A stretch of DNA of 64,000 nucleotides from a bacterium SCSIO 12741. Its GTDB lineage: Bacteria; Bacteroidota; Bacteroidia; Flavobacteriales_G; Salibacteraceae. The DNA lies in the NCBI GenBank assembly GCA_024398055.1, contig CP073749.1, positions 4,588,594 through 4,652,593 of the forward strand, read 5' to 3'. Below the pieces are notes generated by a model, which was not told where the DNA came from, searched no databases, and saw only the letters and a program-made list of their open reading frames with translations. The position numbers and the translations under genes are program-made. Numbering within the stretch: position 1 is the stretch's first letter; the number at the start of each line of letters is the position of its first letter. This document shows positions 50,717 to 60,745 of the stretch, piece by piece.

Positions 50717-53386
50717 CTACTCTTTTACTAACTTGAACGACCCAGAACGGTTGCTCCCTGTCAAATTAACCACATAAACTCCATTACTCAACTCAGCCAC
50801 ATAAATGGCATTTACGTACCCATCAATTCTCCCTTCTACCACCAACTGCCCTGAAATGGTGTAAATCTGGTATTCCGCAGGACCGTCCAAATCTATATGC
50901 ACCATGGAGCATGCCGGATTGGGCCAAACTTCAAAACGGTCAAAATTGGATTTAATCTCTTCTACGAAAACCGGAGTAAAACCGCTTTGGAAACGGGCGA
51001 TGTAGCCCCCAATTTGATTTCCCAATCCGGGGCCACTTCCCTGGAAGTAACTGTTTGGGTGAGGTAGTCTTTTTAATGGAATCTTCGCAATAAGAGTATC
51101 GGGATTTACGACTCCGGAAATGAACAACTTATCCGTTCCGGGATTATAGGAGATAAGCTGCCCCTGTTCATTTTGACCTCCACCATACCAAGTACTCCAA
51201 GCCAATTGATCATTTACGTCGAATGCCTGGATAAAGGATTCACTTGAACCTTGTTGAATAGGTCCAAAGGTGGTGTCTTCCTGCAACCAAAGTTCATAAT
51301 TGTTGTCTGTTATGGGAAATTCGGTTCCGGTAGGTGGAGTGCCATAATTAGACCGTGATTGAGGTTGATTGCAATCGGTGGTTCCGGTAACATAAAGACC
51401 TTGACCACTAACGTATTCAATACCCTCAACGATTGAAACTGAACCCAGGGCATCGCATCCTATAAAGGTGCTCCAATCTAACGTGGTGCGATCATCGAAT
51501 CTGACGACGACTCCCTGACGTTGATTTTGACCGGTTGGAGTCCATTGATAAGCATTTGTTGATGCCTGTGGGAAAGTGGAATAGTCATCGGTGCTTCCTG
51601 CCAGGAATAGCTTACTTGGATCATTTGGATTGACCGCTAATTTGGGAAAACCTCTAAACTCACCTCCTTCGGGCTTATCGCTTCCAATAAACGTGGACCA
51701 GGTAAGTACATCGAATCCCGTTAGGGAGGCAATAAAATAGTCCGATTCCTGCTGTTGCCCTTTACCATTTGGCTGCACCCAATAATTGCCGGTGCTATTG
51801 CAGGTAGGGAATGGATGGATATGAATGCTCATGTTGCTGATGGGCCAAAAGCAACTATCCTTTCCTGTTTTCGATTCTGTATAACCCGCCATATAATAGG
51901 TTCCCGGTTCAGCCTGTAGGATGGTGGTCACCGCATCGTTTCTTCCCGAACCAAAATAACTGCTATGGATTACCGAACCATTATTAATATTCAATCGAGC
52001 AAAGAAACCTTCGTATTCAAGAGCCTTAATTTGATAGTAGCTTTGGTTAATGAGTTGAGATTTTAAAGGGAAATGACCTTGTGGGCCGTTGGTGCGACCT
52101 ACGACAAGGAATTCATTGTTTCCAGCGAATTCGATGTCATAGATTTCGTCATCGTGATCACCACCAAAGAACATCCTAAGAGGAGGGTTCTTAAACTGAG
52201 CGTCAAATTTGACAATGATTCCGGTTTTTAGATCATTAATCGCCGGATTAGCACCAATATTATTGATCGTATCACTTTTTGAATATCCTGCCACCAAAAT
52301 TTCGCCGCTTGGCAAAACAGTACCGCAATTAAAGACATCCGTTTCCTTGCCTCCGTAATAGGTCCCAAACAGACGCTCACCCAAATCGGTAAAGCTTCCG
52401 ATAAATGCGTCCTCTTCTCCGACATAACTCTGAGCGGGACTCGTGAAAATTGGAAATGCCGTGCTTTGTGAAAAACCAGCCACGTACGTAAAACCCTGGT
52501 TGCTTTGAAACAGATCTTTTGGTTCATCCCATTTACTGGAACTCAAATAGGTACTCCATTCCAGATGATTGGAATTTCCGGCTATCGAAGGAGTTGCCGG
52601 AGGAATGGGAGGCCCTGCCTGAAAAACGAGAATTTTAGTTGAATCATAACTTCCATAAGTAAGACTTACGCTGTGATCGGCATTTTCAACGTAACCGGGC
52701 TGCCAACTTAAAGGGCTAATCGTATAATTCGCATCTATCTGGTAAGCGATCGCTTGCTCCAACCCAATTTGCAATTGATTCTGGAATAATTGTACTTGCT
52801 GAGGGGTAACCGTTTGTAAATCATACCCTTCAAATTTTACACGAATTTCTGACGGATCTCCGCCCGGGTGAATGACCCAGTACATTTTATAACCACCCTC
52901 GTTGCTATATACTTGGTAGTCGATTTGATCGTAAATAGAAGGATAAACCACTCTCGTAAAGGAGCGAACACCGGTCACCCCATTCGGACATTGGGGTAGC
53001 CAGAAGTTATCTTCTCCTGGCAAGGTATCCCAACCCACAGGAGAGGCCTCAACCGGGGTGGGTACTTCGTCGTTGTTGAAGTGCCACATATCCAATCGCC
53101 TTAGACTATCCGGGGCCAGTGGGTCCGTGGCTTCGATGGTATGCACCCAGGAAACACGGCCGCTGTCTAAAAGATAAAGGTCTAGGGACTTGCCCGTACA
53201 GGCATACTTCACGGATGGCACGGGGTGATAGTTTACGTCACCGACCTGTCCTTTGTTTTCCCGAAAAGAAAGGACATTAGATGCTTCTTCGCCTTTGCCA
53301 TCGGGAATGGAAAAATCTTGAGCGTATAGGGAAATAGAGAATAAACACCCCAAAAGGGAGTAACAGGTACTTTTAATAAAATACAT
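50717..53386 (-). CDS. T9SS-sorted SBBP-repeat beta-propeller protein
   Basis: 889 residues: signal peptide (cleavage after L-Y-A-Q), an N-terminal DUF7948-like domain beginning F-R-E-N-K-G-Q-V (about 40-270), then SBBP-type propeller repeats (W-S-T-Y-L-S-S, L-F-G-T-Y-Y-G-G-K-E-T-D, W-S-T-F-I-G-S). The C-terminus, W-P-N-P-A-C-S-M-V-H-I ... L-S-N-G-V-Y-V-V-N-L ending K-L-V-K-E, is a type A T9SS sorting domain. It is probably secreted or surface-attached. No enzyme motif is visible. Confidence 0.85.
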   Translation of the reverse strand: MYFIKSTCYSLLGCLFSISLYAQDFSIPDGKGEEASNVLSFRENKGQVGDVNYHPVPSVKYACTGKSLDLYLLDSGRVSWVHTIEATDPLAPDSLRRLDMWHFNNDEVPTPVEASPVGWDTLPGEDNFWLPQCPNGVTGVRSFTRVVYPSIYDQIDYQVYSNEGGYKMYWVIHPGGDPSEIRVKFEGYDLQTVTPQQVQLFQNQLQIGLEQAIAYQIDANYTISPLSWQPGYVENADHSVSLTYGSYDSTKILVFQAGPPIPPATPSIAGNSNHLEWSTYLSSSKWDEPKDLFQSNQGFTYVAGFSQSTAFPIFTSPAQSYVGEEDAFIGSFTDLGERLFGTYYGGKETDVFNCGTVLPSGEILVAGYSKSDTINNIGANPAINDLKTGIIVKFDAQFKNPPLRMFFGGDHDDEIYDIEFAGNNEFLVVGRTNGPQGHFPLKSQLINQSYYQIKALEYEGFFARLNINNGSVIHSSYFGSGRNDAVTTILQAEPGTYYMAGYTESKTGKDSCFWPISNMSIHIHPFPTCNSTGNYWVQPNGKGQQQESDYFIASLTGFDVLTWSTFIGSDKPEGGEFRGFPKLAVNPNDPSKLFLAGSTDDYSTFPQASTNAYQWTPTGQNQRQGVVVRFDDRTTLDWSTFIGCDALGSVSIVEGIEYVSGQGLYVTGTTDCNQPQSRSNYGTPPTGTEFPITDNNYELWLQEDTTFGPIQQGSSESFIQAFDVNDQLAWSTWYGGGQNEQGQLISYNPGTDKLFISGVVNPDTLIAKIPLKRLPHPNSYFQGSGPGLGNQIGGYIARFQSGFTPVFVEEIKSNFDRFEVWPNPACSMVHIDLDGPAEYQIYTISGQLVVEGRIDGYVNAIYVAELSNGVYVVNLTGSNRSGSFKLVKE

Positions 53387-53541
53387 AAGAAAATAGCGTT
53401 TAGTAAGGCTTGGAGGGTTATCAAAACCGACCGGTGGTAAGCCCAGGTAAATAAAAAGGAGAACCCGGCTATGGCAGATGTTGTATATCTTTGAATATCG
53501 AGTTCAAGCCCGGAGTGGCAGGTCCAAGTGCCGTTCCGTAA

Positions 53542-54966
53542 TTATTGTTTCATAAGCAATTCTTTTTGGTTCATACTCGATACTTGATAGGTTCCGGGGG
53601 GCAACGCACTGGTGTCAATAGTGTATTCCCCCGGTTCCATTTTCTTTTTTATCAATATTCTTCCGCTTAAATCGGTAACGCAAATTTCAACTGCCTGGAC
53701 CGTGGTAAATAACAGTTGGTCAGAAACCGGATTGGGGTAGAATTTCCAAGAATTCTCGCTTATAGCATGATCATTTTCAACTCCGGTCCAATACACCCCT
53801 ACTCTTCTAATTTCAGCCTTATTCGAGGTGCAATTTTGAGTGGAATAATCACCCGCCCATTTGGCGATTGTTCTCAGTGAATTGTTACCGGATATTTGAT
53901 CAAATCCGCCACTTATATACAGCGTATCATTAAAGAAATATCCGTCTGCGATTTGATGTTCACTTAATGTATCGGACGAAAATTGACACCAGCGTTCCCC
54001 ATCCCAAGAGGCTATGCGACTTGGACACTGTAAACTGTCAACAGAATTAAAACGGCCAAAGGCATATAGCTTACCATTATATATTTCCAAATCGTGAACC
54101 GGATAGTCGAACCCGGAACCCAATTCATAAAAATGCTCACCATCATACTTGACTATGCAATTGGCTATTCCTCCATAATTCTTATGAAAAGTCCCTCCGA
54201 TGTATAATTCTCCTTTATACACCTTCATCGTCAATACGTCTCCAAACAAGCCGGTTACTTCCCAGCCATCAATCGCCTGCCATTCGCCAGAATCCAATAC
54301 TTGCAGGTTTCTATTTTGATGGTTGGTATTAAACAGGCCTCCAACGTAATATTTGCCTTTGTACTCCACAAAAGTCTCGATCATGGTTTCAAAGCTGCTG
54401 CGGCTGATTACATTGGGAAATTCTTTAAAGTCTTGCCCATCCCAAAGAATCAATCCTCGGGTTTTAAATCCATCAACGTTTTCAAAACTGCCCGCTAAGA
54501 GCATATCGTTTTTATACGGAAAGAGGTGATTAATAAACAGGTTTTGATCCGTTGTAGGAATGGTAATTTGGTTGAAAGTATTCCCATCCCAAGTGCAGAA
54601 GTTTTTGACCTTGTTTTGTATACTCCCTATGTTCTCAAAGGTCCCTGCAATATAAAGTTGCCCCTGATAACGCATGAGAGATGTAACATAATCACTTCCC
54701 TGTGATTGTTCATTAGAGCTATCTATTCTTTCAAATTGTCCTCGTTCATCAAATCGAAATAGGCCGGTTAGCCTTCCCCCTACCGCATTTTCGCCGGCCT
54801 GATATAGGTGATTGGTTGCCGTATCCTCATACATTCGTCCTAAAATACTTGGTGAAATCCATTGGCCAGTTGATTTCCAATGCTGTGCGAATGAAGGCAA
54901 GGAAAATAACCACAGCATACTGAATAAGGCTGTTCGCTTAATCACTATATCAGGGAATGTCTTCAT
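53542..54966 (-). CDS. T9SS-sorted beta-propeller protein
   Basis: 474 residues: signal peptide (cleavage after S-F-A-Q near 28), then about eight kelch/delta-60-like blades of the form G-x-L-Y-[IV]-G-G-x-F-x ... I-x-x-W-D-G (e.g. Y-K-G-E-L-Y-I-G-G-T-F, I-A-S-W-D-G-E-R-W). A type A sorting domain (F-Y-P-N-P-V-S-D-Q-L-L ... L-P-P-G-T-Y-Q-V) ends in K-Q. It lies 155 bp upstream of the SBBP gene. Both are probably cell-surface proteins of similar design. Confidence 0.83.
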   Translation of the reverse strand: MKTFPDIVIKRTALFSMLWLFSLPSFAQHWKSTGQWISPSILGRMYEDTATNHLYQAGENAVGGRLTGLFRFDERGQFERIDSSNEQSQGSDYVTSLMRYQGQLYIAGTFENIGSIQNKVKNFCTWDGNTFNQITIPTTDQNLFINHLFPYKNDMLLAGSFENVDGFKTRGLILWDGQDFKEFPNVISRSSFETMIETFVEYKGKYYVGGLFNTNHQNRNLQVLDSGEWQAIDGWEVTGLFGDVLTMKVYKGELYIGGTFHKNYGGIANCIVKYDGEHFYELGSGFDYPVHDLEIYNGKLYAFGRFNSVDSLQCPSRIASWDGERWCQFSSDTLSEHQIADGYFFNDTLYISGGFDQISGNNSLRTIAKWAGDYSTQNCTSNKAEIRRVGVYWTGVENDHAISENSWKFYPNPVSDQLLFTTVQAVEICVTDLSGRILIKKKMEPGEYTIDTSALPPGTYQVSSMNQKELLMKQ

Positions 54967-55152
54967 TCATTTATGGTTGAGTATGCAAGGCAAGTTAAAA
55001 CCCTCATAACAAGATCAGTACAAGTGTTCCGATCGAAATTTCCTCTAAAGATAGTAACTATAAAACTTTGTTCTCTATCGAGAGGTTGGGCATTAACTCA
55101 ATCAAAGAAACAAACTCCACTTCACAATCTGTCAGTATTTTCTACTGAGATG

Positions 55153-55776
55153 CTAAAAGATCAATCCGAGTTCTTTAGCGGCGGTCAAGGCATCTTCCCG
55201 ACCATTGGCAGCCAGTTTGCGGGTCAGGTTATAGATGTGAGATTCTACCGTCTTCCGCGTAGAGTGCCGTATAATGACAATTTCGCGGGTACTTTTTCCC
55301 TGATGAAGCAGGGCAATGATCTCTAATTCTGAACTTGTTAGTTTGGAATGTTGCACTTTTTGATCGAATTCATGCAGGAGTTTGCGATACGACTGCTCCA
55401 TTTCATCCGTATTCATTTCTACAATTCTCAAAATTCGTTCTTCAAACTTTTCGAGAGAAATGGTCTTGTTTATGTATCCATTAAAGAGTTCAGGATTGCT
55501 TAAATACACTTGAAGATCAAAAGGTGATGCGGTGATGGCCACACATTTCAACGCATGATTCTTACGCTTGGCATGAAAAGCGAGGTTCCACCCTTTCAAT
55601 TCCTTGAAGTGTAAATCGCACAAGAGCAAATCCACTTCCTGCATAGCCGATTCTTTAAGCGCTTCTAGGGGATTGATATAATACTGAACCTCTGACGCAA
55701 TCCCCTTGTTTTTCAGGTGATCCAGGAGTGGGACCGACCGAAATGGATGGGCGTCAACCAGAATTATTCGTGACAT
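55153..55776 (-). CDS. LuxR/NarL-type response regulator
   Basis: 207 residues. The receiver domain (1-120) has acidic V-D-A-H at its start, phosphoacceptor D54 in L-L-L-C-D-L-H-F and K in I-N-K-T-I-S. The LuxR HTH (142-205) has L-T-S-S-E-L-E-I-I-A-L-L-H-Q-G-K-S-T-R-E-I and R-K-T-V-E-S-H-I-Y-N-L. The gene overlaps the TPR sensor gene by 23 bp, so both act together. The second acidic residue of the pocket is not clear, so phosphorylation may be weak. Confidence 0.88.
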   Translation of the reverse strand: MSRIILVDAHPFRSVPLLDHLKNKGIASEVQYYINPLEALKESAMQEVDLLLCDLHFKELKGWNLAFHAKRKNHALKCVAITASPFDLQVYLSNPELFNGYINKTISLEKFEERILRIVEMNTDEMEQSYRKLLHEFDQKVQHSKLTSSELEIIALLHQGKSTREIVIIRHSTRKTVESHIYNLTRKLAANGREDALTAAKELGLIF

Positions 55777-57202
55777 AATGTTTCCTTAGTTTAAGTGTGA
55801 TTGTATAGTGGTAGGATGATATTTTAGCCTTATTCGCCAACATGATTTCCAAAACGCTGCGGATGGTTTTGACTTTGGTTTCCGAAACGATTAAAACCTT
55901 CCAGTTTCCACTTTCGTGAAAAATCTCCAAGCGGATGTCGGCATTGCCATTGAGCTTTATGGTCGTTAGAGCAATATGATAAACCTGTCTCTCTCCCAAG
56001 GGATGTTCTAACTCCTCTACTCCATGAGTCTCCATTAAAATTTGCGCATCGGGATAGAGGGACCGCTGAAGCAGCAACAGACGGCTTAAACAAAGGCGCA
56101 AACCCAGCCGCTCAATTCCTTTAGCATACTGCGAAATAGAAATAAGATTAATTCTATCCATGGTATGATTGATGGCCTCTGCCCCATTGCCATCCTGCTG
56201 TCCTTGTTCCATCAGGGAATCAAACAAGGAATCGCGGATTTCGGTATCCAGAATACGTGCAACATTTTCCCGGTCACTTTGCACATAATTGGCAAAAACT
56301 TCTTGTGCCCAAAGCAGCCGTTTGCGCTCGAAATAGTACCACCCGATACCGCCCAAGATCAAAACACAAAGGAGAATACCTCCATATATCAAAGTGAGTT
56401 CGTTGATTTCTTCTTGCTTAGCCGACTCCACTTGCAATAAGCGGAGGTCGTGCTCCTTCATTATTCGTTTGGTCTTTTCTTCCAGATCGGCAACGTTCAG
56501 TGAATCGGAAAGGGATTTCCAGTGCTGGTAACGAGTCAGGGCTGCTTCGTGATTTCCTTCAGCCACTTCCAACAAATAACGTTGGTAAGCGAACTCCTTC
56601 TGAAAAAAGGCATCCATAAAAGACTGATAACGGACTTCAAGTGAATCAAATACCATTCGTGATTCTGAAAATCTTTTCGCATTCAGGTATATTACTCCTT
56701 CATTGTACCAAGCTTTGAGGTGTCTGGCTGTATCGTGGGCACTCTTGAAGTAACCCTGAGCCAACTGGCAAAAACGCAAGGCATTGGCGGTGTCCTCTTT
56801 TTCGATGTAAACTAGTGAGAGATTGTTTAAAGCACCGCCCTTTTCCAAAAACGTAGTGGCCATCGTCATACCCATGGAATCGGCGTAAATGGCGGAATCC
56901 AGTAAATTGGCATAGTAATAGGCACCACCTAGATTGACCCAGGCTTTGCAAGATGGTTCGCAGTGCAAGGATTTTTGATAATACCGAATCGCATTTTTGA
57001 AATCCCCATTGACTAAAAAGACGCTGGCGGTTTGTTTGTAGACATACGCGCTGTCTTTAGCTGTGGATAAGGAAGGCAGCGAGGAAATAGCCGTTTCCAC
57101 CAAACTATCATAGCGCCCTTCGTCAAAAAGGCGCTGCAATTTATCCTGGCCTTTCAGTGAAACGGAAAGAATCAGAAAAAGAAACAGCGAAAATCGCCTC
57201 AT
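55754..57202 (-). CDS. TPR membrane sensor with degenerate histidine-kinase module
   Basis: 482 residues: signal peptide (cleavage after L-K-G-Q), four to five TPRs (about 40-210, e.g. F-K-N-A-I-R-Y-Y-Q-K-S-L), one TM (about 270-290), and then a region like HisKA_3 (R-E-N-V-A-R-I-L-D-T-E-I-R-D). There the normal R-I-x-x-L-H-D-E has lost its His (L-D-T-E). ATP-lid motifs (N-box, D-x-G) are not visible, although the last 100 residues keep an ATPase-like strand order. It is probably a pseudokinase partner of the overlapping regulator. Confidence 0.78.
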   Translation of the reverse strand: MRRFSLFLFLILSVSLKGQDKLQRLFDEGRYDSLVETAISSLPSLSTAKDSAYVYKQTASVFLVNGDFKNAIRYYQKSLHCEPSCKAWVNLGGAYYYANLLDSAIYADSMGMTMATTFLEKGGALNNLSLVYIEKEDTANALRFCQLAQGYFKSAHDTARHLKAWYNEGVIYLNAKRFSESRMVFDSLEVRYQSFMDAFFQKEFAYQRYLLEVAEGNHEAALTRYQHWKSLSDSLNVADLEEKTKRIMKEHDLRLLQVESAKQEEINELTLIYGGILLCVLILGGIGWYYFERKRLLWAQEVFANYVQSDRENVARILDTEIRDSLFDSLMEQGQQDGNGAEAINHTMDRINLISISQYAKGIERLGLRLCLSRLLLLQRSLYPDAQILMETHGVEELEHPLGERQVYHIALTTIKLNGNADIRLEIFHESGNWKVLIVSETKVKTIRSVLEIMLANKAKISSYHYTITLKLRKHYVTNNSG

Positions 57203-57213
57203 GGTATGCCTTG

Positions 57214-57507
57214 CTATAATATGGTTACAATCCCTCTTCCTTTTACGTCTCCTCCTTCTTTGACCAGCACCATCAATTTGTTTTCTCCTGACTCCAAGCC
57301 TGAAATGAGCTGATTATGGATGTGAACGGTTTCATTTGGCTGGTTCGGGTCATTCACCAATTCAAAAATCACTTCACCTTCAGGAATTCCCGGAGTATGG
57401 CCGGAATAAGACAAATTCTTCCCTTCGCCTACATTGCAGTCAAAGGAAAGGTTAGCCGAAGAAGAGGAAACGTACGTCGCTTCCAGGTTATACGGGTCAT
57501 ATTGCAT
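57214..57507 (-). CDS. Small hypothetical protein upstream of the TPR sensor
   Basis: 97 residues with no signal peptide. Beta-rich, ending G-G-D-V-K-G-R-G-I-V-T-I-L, with an Ig-like strand pattern. Its stop lies 11 bp before the TPR sensor ATG, so it is probably the first gene of a three-gene signalling operon. Family not recognised. Confidence 0.6.
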   Translation of the reverse strand: MQYDPYNLEATYVSSSSANLSFDCNVGEGKNLSYSGHTPGIPEGEVIFELVNDPNQPNETVHIHNQLISGLESGENKLMVLVKEGGDVKGRGIVTIL

Positions 57508-57566
57508 GGATATATAGTTTAGCCGCTTGTTAAGGCGGGTCAGGTTATATCCAAATGTAGAACATT

Positions 57567-57594
57567 GAAAAAAAAGAGGAGTACCTCGCTCCTC
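57567..57594 (-). terminator. Rho-independent terminator
   Basis: Stem GAGGAG / CTCCTC with a 7-nt loop. On the minus strand it is followed by a run of eight or nine T. It lies 60 bp upstream of the 97-residue gene and so ends transcription coming from the 58-60 kb side. Confidence 0.7.
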
Positions 57595-57599
57595 TCGTC

Positions 57600-58176
57600 A
57601 ACTAACCAATAAAACTAAACCATGTATGAATCGCTATTACCTGCGGATGTTTTCCGTGGTATAACCGTTATAACCTGCAGCAAATAAATTAAATCCACTC
57701 CATAAACCTTAAGTAAATAGTACTTAGAAGTTTGAACGATACATGAATCAAGGAAAAATGGTGGCAAAAAGAGCCTCAAATTTTTTATTCCGTTATGGCA
57801 TTGTAATGGTCGATAAATCTCTTCGGTCGCCAACCTAATTAATAACTGTTCATGTATCACTAATTTTGCCTCTACCAAAGAGTTATATCGCGGTCGATTA
57901 ATAGTGGTTTGACAAATCGCCACAATTTGTCAAGGAGTAATGCAATTGACGACAGGAAGCGAATTACTTGACTGAATTCTGGTGCCTTTAAATACGAAAT
58001 ACTCCAGCCTTTCTTTCCCTTCTTTTTCCTTCTTTTTTTCTTTTTCATAGTTACTTATTTTTTTAGAACTATTACAAAAGTCCAAATAGAAAACCGGGAG
58101 GTAAGGAACCTGAATGGAGCAAAAAACAACCATTTTGTTCCTATTGAATTTCAGGCAATTACACCAAAAAACTTAT
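57600..58176. other. Non-coding or decayed stretch
   Basis: About 580 bp without a convincing gene. Two minus-strand frames (57615-57923, 57930-58133) have no ribosome-binding context or recognisable motifs. A short minus frame ending G-F-N-L-F-A-A-G-Y-N-G-Y-T-T-E lies just before the terminator at 57567 and could be the tail of a lost gene. AT-rich with an oligo-T/C stretch near 58020. Confidence 0.4.
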
Positions 58177-59883
58177 CTAACTATCAGCAGTCAAGTTGTG
58201 CCATTGACGTATTTTATCCAATGCTTTCTTCTCGTCATAAAGCCTGTGATAAAAGACCCATGAATCGATAAAAATAACGGCTATAATTTTGTACAACTCT
58301 TCCTCGGGCTTGTAAACACTCTGCGACAAGCCAGCATGATCCTTCAAATAATTGTAAAATCCAGAGACCAACTTCACCAAGTGGCGCTCATTTGGCAGAC
58401 TAAAGCGATCTTCCCTTTCGATTTTGATCGCTCCATCCTCTTGCCGAGAAAACTTTGTAGGCAATACATCCGAACTAAACTCTACCTTGTCAGTTTGATA
58501 ATACCGCTTTATTGCCTGTTCAAGGATGTATAACGGAAGCCTTTCAGTTAGTTCCCTCTCATGACCATTTTCAGTGGTAAACTTAAAGGATGCAATTTTT
58601 TCACCATTATTAAGTCCAGAAATCAATGATTGAAACGATTCATACTGTTCTGGAGCTCTTTTTCCGTCTTTAAAGCCAAAAGTTGGTTGGGTTTCAACTA
58701 AAGTTCGCGATTTATTCAAACAGTCAATCAAATGAACGATCTCAGGTAAAATTTCATCGTTGATACCAAAGCGTTTTATCAAAAATTCAGAGAAAACAAT
58801 TGTGCCAATTTGTTTCACTGGCCCAGTAAGTTCTATGAAATCCTGTTCAAAGTATTTTAGCAGCAAAGGCCTATTCGCGTTCACCTCCTCATGAGTGTTG
58901 AAGTGAGGAAGCTCCTTCCGCTTAACCCAATTTCTAACGTGCTTTATCTTAATATCATCCACTTCACTATAATCCCATACTGGTAAAAGACAGAATTCAA
59001 GCAATTTAGCGATGCACAACATGAGTTGATTGGGGTATGGATTCTCATCAGAAACCTGAATAAAACCTTCTTGTGTTAGAAAATTATATAACGCGATTGT
59101 CAGGCCATACTTGAATGTGGCTTTTTCAGCAAACACGTTAAATCTTTGATGATACCTTCCAAGTTCAAGCCTCCAATTTTTGTACGCTGAGTTATCAAAA
59201 TGTTCTTTTGTGGCTTCAACAAATTCCTCAGCAAGCCACTTATGTTCCAGTTTAATCGTTCCAGTATTAAATACAAATTTGATATGGTCCAATTCAGGTG
59301 ATATCTCATTTTCACGTTTATCAAAATCCTTAAAAACGGCATTCGACTGCTCAATTATCTTTATTACTTTCTCTGATTCAGACTTTGCCGAACTAATTAA
59401 TTTTTGATTTTCGGCCCGCTCCCAGAATGCAATGTTTTTTGTGTATGTATTTTGACCTATTGCTAGTATTTCCAGTATCAGATCATGGATTTCGTTGAGC
59501 CCAAATTTCTCTATCAACTCAGAAATTTCCTGATAGATTTCGGGTGGCATAATCACTGATTGGTACTTATGCTCTGGAATAAATCCCTCAATAAAAGATC
59601 TTTCATCAAACACCTCCTTAAAGTGTTTAACTAACAGTTGCAATTGCCAATTCGAGCGTTTAATGTATTCATCAAATGGAGGGTTTTCAGGAGCCTGATA
59701 TAATTGAATTTCAATACAGTTATTGAGGTTCTGATCATTGTTTGAGTTCTTATGATTATTAGGATCTGGACAGCAAGGAGGAAACCAGCTAAATCTCTCA
59801 TGTATATATTTCCAGCGATATATAAAACGTTGTCTTCGCAATTCGCCCCAATTAAATTCTATTGATTCGTCCTCTTCTTTCAT
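58177..59883 (-). CDS. Large hypothetical protein
   Basis: 568 residues, soluble, mostly helical and charged, without signal peptide or TM. A small Cys/Pro cluster (F-P-P-C-C-P-D-P-N-N-H) near residue 35 may bind metal. The C-terminal part has W-V-F-Y-H-R-L-Y and ends with a charged helix. I recognise no domain. Low GC and Lys richness resemble the defence cargo further left. Alone in its transcription unit. Confidence 0.65.
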   Translation of the reverse strand: MKEEDESIEFNWGELRRQRFIYRWKYIHERFSWFPPCCPDPNNHKNSNNDQNLNNCIEIQLYQAPENPPFDEYIKRSNWQLQLLVKHFKEVFDERSFIEGFIPEHKYQSVIMPPEIYQEISELIEKFGLNEIHDLILEILAIGQNTYTKNIAFWERAENQKLISSAKSESEKVIKIIEQSNAVFKDFDKRENEISPELDHIKFVFNTGTIKLEHKWLAEEFVEATKEHFDNSAYKNWRLELGRYHQRFNVFAEKATFKYGLTIALYNFLTQEGFIQVSDENPYPNQLMLCIAKLLEFCLLPVWDYSEVDDIKIKHVRNWVKRKELPHFNTHEEVNANRPLLLKYFEQDFIELTGPVKQIGTIVFSEFLIKRFGINDEILPEIVHLIDCLNKSRTLVETQPTFGFKDGKRAPEQYESFQSLISGLNNGEKIASFKFTTENGHERELTERLPLYILEQAIKRYYQTDKVEFSSDVLPTKFSRQEDGAIKIEREDRFSLPNERHLVKLVSGFYNYLKDHAGLSQSVYKPEEELYKIIAVIFIDSWVFYHRLYDEKKALDKIRQWHNLTADS

Positions 59884-60064
59884 AGGTAAGATTTTAGTTC
59901 AAGACTCGCCTCACAAAACATACTATTGTCCAATAAAGCACAGATTAAGATATCTAATGAAATACAACTAGTAGTTTAAGGAGGGTTCAAAATACGTGCT
60001 TTTCTCAAGCAAACGCTTAAATTCTCAATCGCATGATCGCATAATCAAAGGTTATTAGTTAACG

Positions 60065-60627
60065 CACACAGAAATTCAGTACCTATTCAGTACCGAACAC
60101 AGAAAATTCAGTATCCATTCAGTACCGAACGCAGAAATTCGGTACCTATTCAGTACCGAACACAGAAAATTCAGTACCCATTCAGTACCGAACGCAGAAA
60201 TTCAGTACCCATTCAGTACCGAACATAGAAATTCAGTACCCATTCAGTACCGAACGCAGAAATTCAGTACCCATTCAGTACCGAACGCAGAAATTCAGTA
60301 CCCGTTCAGTACCGAACTCAGAAATTCAATACCCGTTCAATACCGAACTCAGAAATTCAATACCCGTTCAATACCGAACTCAGAAAATTCAATACCCATT
60401 CAATACCGAGCGCCGAAAATTCAATACCCATTCAATACCCAACGTAGAAATTCAATACCCGTTCAATACCGAGCGCCGAAAATTCAATACCCATTCAATA
60501 CCCAACGTAGAAATTCAATACCCGTTCAATACCGAGAACAGAAATTCATCACCCATTCATCATCCATTCAACACCGGGAGCGAAAATTCAACACCCGGCA
60601 TAGAAATTCATCACCGGTTCATCACCG
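60065..60627. repeat. Minisatellite of 18 units, about 31 bp each
   Basis: Each unit is made of two half-repeats: AGAAATTCAGTACCC and ATTCAGTACCGAACGC. The variable core word changes along the array from AGTACC (left) to AATACC (middle) to ATCACC/AACACC (right), and both halves of a unit usually change together. A 62-bp two-unit block (…GCGCCGAAAATTC…ACGTAGAAATTC…) is duplicated around 60408-60532. It has no CRISPR-like spacers and no open frame. It ends 190 bp before the tRNA gene. Confidence 0.9.
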
Positions 60628-60745
60628 CACTAAATAGGCCCCTATTCGCCTTTTGGCACGATTTAGGTACCTTTACCTGAGATGCCGGATTTTCCCGCAT
60701 CCATCGTTCTAAGAATAAATGAAAAACCTGCCTTCCTGGCAGGAT

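Noticed and set aside
57615-57923. 102-residue minus-strand ORF
   Set aside because: No plausible ribosome-binding site, unusual composition for the neighbourhood and no recognisable motif; probably chance.
57930-58133. 67-residue minus-strand ORF
   Set aside because: It covers an oligo-pyrimidine tract (K/E-rich low complexity) with no coding character.
60065-60627. CRISPR array
   Set aside because: Regular spacing, but there are no unique spacers: the whole 31-bp unit is repeated with gradual variation, and no cas gene is near.
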